9,868 nucleotides of DNA from an uncultured Oscillospiraceae bacterium (GTDB lineage Bacteria; Bacillota; Clostridia; Oscillospirales; Oscillospiraceae), in contig CAKTPR010000082.1 in the NCBI GenBank assembly GCA_934591725.1, positions 1 to 9,868 of the forward strand. The letters are read 5' to 3'. The number at the start of each line of letters is the position of its first letter. The first letter of the stretch is position 1. The position numbers were made by a program, and so were the translations under genes. The notes below the pieces were generated by a model, which saw nothing but the letters and a program-made list of their open reading frames with translations, had not been told where the DNA came from and did no database searches. Positions 4,980 through 9,868 of this stretch are shown one piece after another.

Positions 4980-5558
4980 TTAGTTATTCAGTTCGGAGAA
5001 ATCTATAACGCGGCAGCCGAGGGCTTCGGCCTCGCAGGCGTCGTGCGTCACAAGGATGATTGCGGCGTCCGTGCCGTCAGAAACGGTTGCGATCGCATTT
5101 TGCTTTGCGGCGGCGTCCAGAGCTTTGAACGGCTCGTCAAGCAGCAGCAGGTCGGGTGTGCAAACAAGCGCTCTCGCAAGGGAGACGAGCTGCTGCATGC
5201 CGCCCGAAAGCTCCGCGGGCAGCTTACCCGCGGCGTCGCTCAGGCCGAAGCGCGATAGCCAAGCTGCGGCGTCCTCGTCCTGATGCGCATCGGGCAGAAC
5301 GAGCCTGACATTTTCCTCAGCTGTGAGCCACGGCAGCAGCCGAGGCTCCTGAAACACAAAGGAGAGCCGCTGCGCCGTGCGCTCGACAGTACCGGAGTCC
5401 GGGCTTTGCAGCCCCGCGATCACGCGCAGCAGGCTCGTTTTGCCGCAGCCCGACGGCCCCATGACGGCGATGCGCTCGCCGGGGTCAAGACGGAGGGACA
5501 CATCGCGCAGGACGCGGAGATCGCCGTAGCTGAGAGAGACGTTCTTGAGTTCAAGCAT
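4980..5558 (-). CDS. ABC transporter ATPase subunit (SsuB/TauB/ThiZ-like)
   Basis: This ATPase drives an importer of the nitrate/sulfonate/taurine/thiamine-precursor class. In its 192 aa are Walker A GPSGCGKT (34-41), Q-loop glutamine Q70, signature LSGGMQQ (117-123), Walker B LLLLDEP (137-143), a D-loop ALD (146-148) and switch histidine H172. All catalytic motifs are intact. It is clearly shorter than the usual 240-260 aa, ending soon after the H-loop, with no C-terminal extension. Its start overlaps the permease stop by 8 nt, and GGGAGG lies upstream of the ATG inside the permease gene. It is the last gene of the operon and ends next to the bidirectional terminator. Confidence 0.93.
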   Translation of the reverse strand: MLELKNVSLSYGDLRVLRDVSLRLDPGERIAVMGPSGCGKTSLLRVIAGLQSPDSGTVERTAQRLSFVFQEPRLLPWLTAEENVRLVLPDAHQDEDAAAWLSRFGLSDAAGKLPAELSGGMQQLVSLARALVCTPDLLLLDEPFKALDAAAKQNAIATVSDGTDAAIILVTHDACEAEALGCRVIDFSELNN

Positions 5559-6300
5559 TTTTCCCGCCTCCCGAAATCAGTCTCAGCATGAGCTTTTCAA
5601 GCAGGAAGCTGAGCAGGATGACGCACAGCGTCCATGCGAAAAGATCGGTCGTCTGGAGATAGAGCTTGGATTCATAGATCATGCGGCCTATCGAGACGCC
5701 GGGCACGGTGAGTACCTCGGCGGCGATACCGGATTTCCAGCCGAAGCCGAGCGCGCTCGAACATGCTGAGCGAAAGTACGGCAGCACCGACGGAAAATAT
5801 ATGCTCCGCGCGGTCTTGATAAATGAGAAATCGTATACGCGCGCAAGCTCCAAAAAGCTGCGGTCGGTGTTCTTTATCCCGGCGGAGACGTTGCTCCACA
5901 CGACGGGGAAAACCATCAGTGCGGAAATGAGCACCGGGACATAGTCGCGCCTGAGCCATATCAGCACAAGGATCACAAAGGAGGCGACGGGCGTCGTCTT
6001 TATGACGCTGATGACGGGCGTGAGCAGCGCATCGAGCAGCGCGAAGCGGCTCGTCAGCACGGCGGTTATGACACCGAGGACAAGGGCGAACGCGATACCG
6101 GCGCTTATCCTGAGCAGCGAGAGCAGCACGGTGCGCCAGAACTGCGCCGTACCCATAAGCTCAAAAAGCCGCCTGACGACCGACAAGGGAGCCGGGAGCA
6201 GCAGCGCACTGCCGACAGCCGCGGAGAGCAGCTGCCAGAGCGCGAGCCAGAACAGCGCCGCAAGCAGCGTCCTGACTGGCTTTGAACGGACAAGCTTCAT
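5551..6300 (-). CDS. ABC transporter permease (SsuC/TauC/ThiX-like)
   Basis: A 249-aa integral membrane protein with about six hydrophobic segments: near 11-30, 60-80, 105-117, 121-140, 180-200 and 220-237. Between the fourth and fifth lies the EAA-type coupling loop (about 151-175, ELARVYDFSFIKTARSIYFP) that docks on the ATPase; the canonical glycine position is occupied by D157/F158. It is a BPD_transp_1-family subunit of normal length, expected to work as a homodimer. The start codon overlaps the binding-protein stop by 4 nt (ATGA) without a clear Shine-Dalgarno, so translation is probably coupled to the upstream gene. Confidence 0.92.
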   Translation of the reverse strand: MKLVRSKPVRTLLAALFWLALWQLLSAAVGSALLLPAPLSVVRRLFELMGTAQFWRTVLLSLLRISAGIAFALVLGVITAVLTSRFALLDALLTPVISVIKTTPVASFVILVLIWLRRDYVPVLISALMVFPVVWSNVSAGIKNTDRSFLELARVYDFSFIKTARSIYFPSVLPYFRSACSSALGFGWKSGIAAEVLTVPGVSIGRMIYESKLYLQTTDLFAWTLCVILLSFLLEKLMLRLISGGGKNA

Positions 6301-7334
6301 CCGAGGACGCAGTAGAAATCGTCGCCGGGGATGCTGCCGCCGATGGAATCGGGAGCGACGGAGTACATGACCTCATAGAACGCGGCAAGCGCGTTCTGCA
6401 TATCTGCGCCGTCGATGAAGCAGATATTGCAGTTGGGGATGGCCTTTGCGGCGACGGCGGCCTTTGCGAAAATGCCGGTCTCCTGTATCTTCTCGGCGCT
6501 GCCCTGAATATCGGCGGTCAGAGCTTCAACAGAGGCTTTATACTCATTGAGGAAGCACGCGAGCTCTGCGGGGTGTGCCTCGGCAAATTCGCGTCTGACG
6601 ACCGCGCAGCCCTGCACGAGACTCCCGGCGGGCGCGGCCTTGTCCCACTCGGAGGTGAGGTCGAGAGCCGCGGTCAGCTTGTCATTCGCGCTGCGGGCGA
6701 TGGTCACCATAGGCTCCGGGAGAACGGCGAGCTGCACCGCACCGGAGGAGACGGCGGTGTTCAGATCGGCGGGCTGGGCATAGCTGTTGTCAATGACTAT
6801 ATCCTCACCGGGCTTGAGGCCGTTTGCCTCGCAGAGGTACCGGAAGATAAAGGTGGGGTTCTGTGCGGGGACGTACACGGTCTTGCCGCAGAGATCCTCA
6901 AAGCTGTTTATCTCAAGGCTGCTGTCCGCGACGAGGTACAGAACGCCGCGGGTGTTGAGCGCGACGACCTGAACTGCGCCGCCGGTCTTGTTATAGAGCG
7001 CCGCCGCAGCGTTTGTGGGCAGGGTGGCGATATCGGCAGAGCCGTTTATCAGCGCCGCCGTGACGCTGCTCGCGTCCGTCTCGACGCTGAAATTATAATT
7101 GAGCGCGGCTTCGCCGTTCTGTGCGGAATACATGAGGTTTGCCATGCCGAAGCCGGTGGTGCCGTTGAGCACCATGACGTTCACGGTGAGGTCATCGATC
7201 GGACTTTCGGAAGGCTCGGCGGGGGCGGCAGTTCCGACGGCGGCGGGAGTGTCCGCCTGACCGCAGGCGGCAAGCGCGGCGATCATAATGACGGCGAGAA
7301 ATACGGCGGAAAAGCGTTTGAACAGTGTTTTCAT
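6297..7334 (-). CDS. ABC transporter substrate-binding lipoprotein (NMT1/SsuA-like)
   Basis: A 345-aa extracellular binding protein. The N-terminus is a lipoprotein signal peptide: KRFSAVF then a hydrophobic core and the lipobox LAAC, with the lipidated cysteine at residue 24. An Ala/Pro/Glu-rich tether (about 26-45) follows. The body has the periplasmic-binding type II layout (NGTTGFGMANLMYS, INGSADIATLPTNAAAALYN, SFEDLCGKTVYVP, GAVQLAVLPEPMV) as in SsuA/TauA/ThiY proteins. It feeds the permease and ATPase encoded downstream. The ligand is not predictable here; sulfonates, nitrate, thiamine precursors or another small molecule are possible. The start chosen has AAGGAGG 4 nt upstream; the ATG at 7353-7355 lies before that site. 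Confidence 0.92.
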   Translation of the reverse strand: MKTLFKRFSAVFLAVIMIAALAACGQADTPAAVGTAAPAEPSESPIDDLTVNVMVLNGTTGFGMANLMYSAQNGEAALNYNFSVETDASSVTAALINGSADIATLPTNAAAALYNKTGGAVQVVALNTRGVLYLVADSSLEINSFEDLCGKTVYVPAQNPTFIFRYLCEANGLKPGEDIVIDNSYAQPADLNTAVSSGAVQLAVLPEPMVTIARSANDKLTAALDLTSEWDKAAPAGSLVQGCAVVRREFAEAHPAELACFLNEYKASVEALTADIQGSAEKIQETGIFAKAAVAAKAIPNCNICFIDGADMQNALAAFYEVMYSVAPDSIGGSIPGDDFYCVLG

Positions 7335-7338
7335 TTGT

Positions 7339-7345
7339 CCTCCTT
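7339..7345 (-). promoter_or_regulatory. Ribosome binding site deciding the binding-protein start
   Basis: Minus-strand AAGGAGG, 4 nt before the ATG at 7332-7334. It is the strongest ribosome site of this operon and lies inside the frame that would start at 7355, so the shorter start, directly followed by the lipoprotein signal, is preferred. Confidence 0.8.
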
Positions 7346-7373
7346 TGGGGCGCACAGGTGTTTATACTTATGA

Positions 7374-7392
7374 CGGTAGACGTATCTAACCG
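7374..7392. promoter_or_regulatory. Imperfect dyad at the predicted transcription start of the ABC operon
   Basis: CGGTAGA (7374-7380) and TCTAACCG (7385-7392) are inverted with one extra base, around a 4-bp centre. The predicted start (about 7391) falls in the dyad, so it could be a repressor operator or a 5'-end hairpin stabilising the mRNA. No riboswitch such as the THI element was recognised in the roughly 57-nt leader. Confidence 0.35.
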
Positions 7393-7397
7393 GGAGT

Positions 7398-7426
7398 ATT
7401 ATAGAAGCATGTTTTATTTTTGTCAA
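7398..7426 (-). promoter_or_regulatory. Perfect-consensus sigma-A promoter for the ABC importer operon
   Basis: On the minus strand, -35 TTGACA (7421-7426), exactly 17 bp, -10 TATAAT (7398-7403): twelve of twelve consensus positions. Such a promoter should be very strong unless repressed. Confidence 0.9.
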
Positions 7427-7465
7427 TTGCTTATCTACTATTTTTATAAGTATTTAAGGAGACAA

Positions 7466-7516
7466 CAAAATATAAAATCAGCCCGGCCTGCATTTACGGG
7501 AACGCAGGCCGGGCTG
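7466..7516 (-). terminator. Rho-independent terminator of the rubrerythrin gene
   Basis: A perfect 13-bp stem with arms 7479-7491 and 7504-7516 and a 12-nt loop, followed on the minus strand by ATTTTATATTTTG. It is placed 18 bp after the rubrerythrin stop and insulates that gene from the ABC operon promoter. Confidence 0.9.
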
Positions 7517-7534
7517 GCCGGTTTGGTTATCTGC

Positions 7535-8080
7535 TTAATAGTTCTCGGCGCAAATTTCAAAATAGCTCTGGGGATGATTGCAGGCGGGGCAGACCTCAGG
7601 AGCCTTCGTGCCGACAACGATGTGCCCACAGTTGCGGCACTCCCAGACCTTGACCTCGCTCTTGGCGAAGACTTCGGCGGTCTCGATATTGTGCAGCAGG
7701 GCGCGATAGCGCTCCTCATGGTGCTTCTCGACGGCAGCGATAAGGCGGAACTTCTGCGCGAGCTCATGGAAGCCCTCTTCATCGGCGGTCTTGGCAAAGC
7801 CGTCGTACATATCCGTCCACTCATAGTTTTCGCCCTCAGCGGCGGAGACCAGATTCTCGGCGGTATTGCCGATACCGGCAAGCTCCTTGAACCAGAGCTT
7901 GGCGTGCTCCTTTTCGTTCTCGGCGGTCTTGAGGAAGAGCGCGGCTATCTGCTCATAGCCCTCCTTCTTTGCGACGCTTGCGAAATATGTGTATTTATTG
8001 CGTGCCTGAGATTCGCCGACGAACGCGGCCTCAAGATTTTTCTCGGTCTGTGTGCCTGCGTATTTGGTAGTCTTTTCCAT
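7535..8080 (-). CDS. Rubrerythrin (non-haem diiron peroxidase)
   Basis: Rubrerythrin reduces hydrogen peroxide to water in the cytoplasm of anaerobes, with electrons entering through a rubredoxin-like centre. The 181-aa protein shows the classical order: a four-helix diiron domain with E23 (in GESQARNKY), E56-x-x-H59 (ENEKEH), the EWTDMYDGFAKTADEEGF helix (87-104) and E118-x-x-H121. A C-terminal rubredoxin domain follows, with C148-x-x-C151 and C164-x-x-C167. All iron ligands I can place are present. Length is normal, slightly under the Desulfovibrio protein. AAAGGAG precedes the ATG by 6 nt. It is transcribed alone from 8120-8148 and ends at its own hairpin. No palindromic PerR box was seen near the promoter. 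Confidence 0.97.
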   Translation of the reverse strand: MEKTTKYAGTQTEKNLEAAFVGESQARNKYTYFASVAKKEGYEQIAALFLKTAENEKEHAKLWFKELAGIGNTAENLVSAAEGENYEWTDMYDGFAKTADEEGFHELAQKFRLIAAVEKHHEERYRALLHNIETAEVFAKSEVKVWECRNCGHIVVGTKAPEVCPACNHPQSYFEICAENY

Positions 8081-8119
8081 AGTGATCTCCTTTCAGCATT
8101 GGGAATGTACTCCGTATTG

Positions 8120-8148
8120 ATGGTAGCATTTGTCAGCTGCACTGTCAA
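8120..8148 (-). promoter_or_regulatory. Sigma-A promoter for rubrerythrin
   Basis: On the minus strand, a perfect -35 TTGACA (8143-8148), a 17-bp spacer and a -10 TACCAT (8120-8125, four of six). The start near 8113 gives a leader of about 33 nt containing the ribosome site. Confidence 0.7.
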
Positions 8149-8198
8149 TATGCATCTTCTTCAGAAAGTTAAGATGTGACCAAAAGGCAAAGCAGCAG

Positions 8199-8227
8199 TT
8201 GAAATAGAGCGCGGATTGGGGTATAAT
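8199..8227 (+). promoter_or_regulatory. Sigma-A promoter for uvrA
   Basis: A -35 TTGAAA (8199-8204), a 17-bp spacer and a perfect -10 TATAAT (8222-8227). The predicted start near 8234 leaves a leader of about 65 nt. No LexA/DinR box of the GAAC-N4-GTTC type was found between 8150 and 8298, so SOS control is not visible. Confidence 0.8.
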
Positions 8228-8234
8228 AAATAGA

Positions 8235-8279
8235 TTCCTGCCGCAGCAGTGTGACGCGGCGGGGAACAGGCATCACCTG
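8235..8279 (+). promoter_or_regulatory. Two possible hairpins in the uvrA leader
   Basis: Hairpin 1 (8235-8266) pairs TTCC with GGAA and GCCGC with GCGGC across an internal loop. Hairpin 2 (8267-8279) pairs CAGG with CCTG around a 5-nt loop and ends just before the AAGGAG at 8281-8286. They occupy nearly the whole leader and could influence mRNA stability or translation, but no known riboswitch class is recognised. Confidence 0.3.
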
Positions 8280-8298
8280 CAAGGAGCGTAGAAACACC

Positions 8299-9868
8299 AT
8301 GCTTCATAACAGCATTTATATAAAAGGCGCAAGGGAAAATAACCTCAAGAACATCGACGTTGAGATACCGAGAGACAAGCTCGTCGTCGTCACCGGGCTT
8401 TCCGGCAGCGGCAAGTCCAGCCTTGCGTTCGACACGATATACGCCGAGGGTCAGCGCCGCTATGTCGAGAGCCTGAGTTCATACGCGCGTATGTTCCTCG
8501 GCCAGATGGACAAGCCCGATGTCGACTATATCGACGGGCTTTCCCCGGCAATATCCATCGACCAGAAAACGACCTCGAAGAACCCGCGCTCCACGGTCGG
8601 AACGGTCACGGAGGTATACGATTATCTCCGTCTGCTCTGGGCGCGCGTGGGCGTACCGCACTGCCCGAAGTGCGGCAGGGAGATCAAGCAGCAGACGATA
8701 GACCAGATAGTCGACAGGATAATGGAGCTGCCGCAGGGGACAAAGATACAGATACTCGCGCCTGTGATACGCTCAAAGAAGGGCGAGCACGTCAAGGTGC
8801 TTGAGGACGCGAAGAAATCCGGCTATGTCCGCGCACGTGTGGACGGGGCGGTATACGACCTTGCGGAAGAGATAAAGCTCGAAAAGAACAAGAAGCACAA
8901 TATAGAGATAATTGTCGACAGGCTCGTGATAAAGCCGGACATCACCCGCAGGCTCACGGACTCTGCCGAGACGGCACTCTCGCTCGCAGGCGGGCTGATG
9001 TACGTCGACCTGCCGGGCGGCGGGGAGCAGCTTACGTTCTCGCAGAACTATGCCTGTGACGACTGCGGCATATCCATAGAGGAGCTGACGCCGCGGCTGT
9101 TTTCCTTCAACAGCCCGCACGGCGCGTGCCCGAAATGCACGGGACTCGGCGTGCAGATGCTCATCGACCCGGAGCTTATTATGCCGAACCCGAACCTCAG
9201 CATAATGGACGGGGGACTCACGGCTTCGGGCTGGAACAACGTGCGCGGGGACTCAATATCGAGAATGTATTTTGACGCGCTCGCAAAGCGCTACCACTTC
9301 AAACTCACAGACCCGATAAAGGAGCTGCCGAAGGAGGCACTCGATGCGATCCTCTACGGCACAAAGGGCGAGGCGCTCCAGCTGAGATATGAGAAGAACG
9401 AGGGCTTCGGCGTCATAAAGCGCGAGTTTGAGGGCATCGTCAATAATCTTGAGCGCCGCTACCGGGAGACGCAGAGTCCCGCCATGCGCGCGGATATCGA
9501 GGAGTGCATGTCCGAGGTGAAGTGCCCGGAGTGCAATGGGCGCAGACTCAAAAAGACCGCGCTTGCCGTCACGGTCGGCGGGATGAATATCGCCGAGTTT
9601 ACGGAGCTTTCGATATTCAAGGCACTGGAATTCATAGACGGGCTTGAGCTCAGCGAAAAGGACGAGATGATCGCCGAGCGCATCATCAAGGAGATAAAGG
9701 CAAGGCTGGGCTTTCTCGTCAGCGTCGGGCTGGGGTATCTCTCACTGTCCCGCTCGGCGGCGACGCTATCCGGCGGCGAGAGCCAGAGGATAAGGCTCGC
9801 GACGCAGATCGGTTCGAGCCTGATGGGCGTGCTGTATATCCTCGACGAGCCGAGCATCGGCCTGCACC
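8299..9868 (+). CDS. uvrA: UvrA, excinuclease ABC subunit A (5' part, runs off the window)
   Basis: UvrA is the damage-sensing ATPase of nucleotide excision repair; as a dimer it loads UvrB on DNA lesions. The window holds the first 523 codons of a protein usually about 940 aa, with no stop before the edge. Seen: first Walker A GLSGSGKS (33-40), C122-x-x-C125, the Zn-binding module C253-x-x-C256 ... C277-x-x-C280, another CPEC pair before NGRRLKK, the first ABC signature LSGGESQRIRLA (490-501) and Walker B ILDEPS (514-519) followed by IGLH. The N-terminus IYIKGARENNLKNIDVEIPR is typical, so the ATG at 8299 is right, although the AAGGAG is 12 nt away, longer than usual. Own promoter at 8199-8227. 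The absence of uvrB upstream is not unusual. Confidence 0.98.
   Translation, partial: MLHNSIYIKGARENNLKNIDVEIPRDKLVVVTGLSGSGKSSLAFDTIYAEGQRRYVESLSSYARMFLGQMDKPDVDYIDGLSPAISIDQKTTSKNPRSTVGTVTEVYDYLRLLWARVGVPHCPKCGREIKQQTIDQIVDRIMELPQGTKIQILAPVIRSKKGEHVKVLEDAKKSGYVRARVDGAVYDLAEEIKLEKNKKHNIEIIVDRLVIKPDITRRLTDSAETALSLAGGLMYVDLPGGGEQLTFSQNYACDDCGISIEELTPRLFSFNSPHGACPKCTGLGVQMLIDPELIMPNPNLSIMDGGLTASGWNNVRGDSISRMYFDALAKRYHFKLTDPIKELPKEALDAILYGTKGEALQLRYEKNEGFGVIKREFEGIVNNLERRYRETQSPAMRADIEECMSEVKCPECNGRRLKKTALAVTVGGMNIAEFTELSIFKALEFIDGLELSEKDEMIAERIIKEIKARLGFLVSVGLGYLSLSRSAATLSGGESQRIRLATQIGSSLMGVLYILDEPSIGLH

Noticed and set aside
6282..7373. Long plus-strand open frame (363 codons) antisense to the binding-protein gene
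   Set aside because: It mirrors the real minus-strand gene, lacks a ribosome site, and its translation shows no recognisable domain. The minus strand has a lipobox, a ribosome site and a promoter.
7335..7397. Thiamine (THI) or other riboswitch in the leader of the ABC operon
   Set aside because: The leader is only about 57 nt and the conserved THI-box sequences are absent.
7325..8179. Plus-strand open frame antisense to rubrerythrin
   Set aside because: It crosses the rubrerythrin terminator and both minus-strand promoters and is antisense to a protein with all iron ligands intact.
1..9868. CRISPR arrays, tRNA or rRNA genes, insertion sequences
   Set aside because: No regularly spaced short repeats, no cloverleaf-like sequence, no transposase-like frame and no terminal inverted repeats of IS type were seen on either strand.

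Overview
The window looks like a chromosomal segment from an anaerobic, moderately GC-rich Bacillota bacterium, most likely a gut Clostridia member of the Oscillospirales type. Reasons are strong AGGAGG-type ribosome binding sites, textbook sigma-A promoters, rho-independent hairpins, a rubrerythrin, frequent ATA and AGG codons, and small mobile-type genes of Clostridia flavour. The taxonomic call is an inference from style, not from a marker gene.

Left part (1-2530): an FAD-dependent oxidoreductase of the phytoene dehydrogenase/retinol saturase superfamily on the minus strand is divergent from a FadR-type GntR regulator. They share a 247-bp intergenic region with a promoter for each gene, a 27-bp dyad and a tandem TTGACAA repeat. 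The simplest reading is a regulator controlling its divergent neighbour.

Island (about 2511-3232): a 46-bp direct repeat (45/46 identical), covering the last codons, stop and terminator hairpin of the GntR gene, occurs again 676 bp downstream, where it forms the last codons, stop and terminator of a ribbon-helix-helix (RHH) gene. Between the copies lie that RHH gene and a divergent, uncharacterised 101-aa gene. Part of this stretch was hand counted at about 37% GC, against 55% in a sample of the GntR gene. Three TAAGTAC half-sites surround the divergent promoter. This looks like a small acquired cassette and is the most unusual feature of the window.

Middle (3315-4975): a three-gene plus-strand operon with its own promoter encodes a DUF5131 (Gp37/Gp68-like, three-cysteine motif) protein, a VOC/glyoxalase-fold protein and a TfoX N-terminal-domain protein, closed by a strong, probably bidirectional terminator.

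Right part: a minus-strand ABC importer operon (lipoprotein, permease, ATPase; SsuABC/TauABC/ThiXYZ-like) is transcribed from a perfect-consensus promoter with a dyad at the predicted start site. Next is a single-gene rubrerythrin unit with its own promoter and terminator. Divergent from it, the 5' 523 codons of uvrA (nucleotide excision repair) run off the window end. No tRNA, rRNA, CRISPR array, transposase or integrase was seen.
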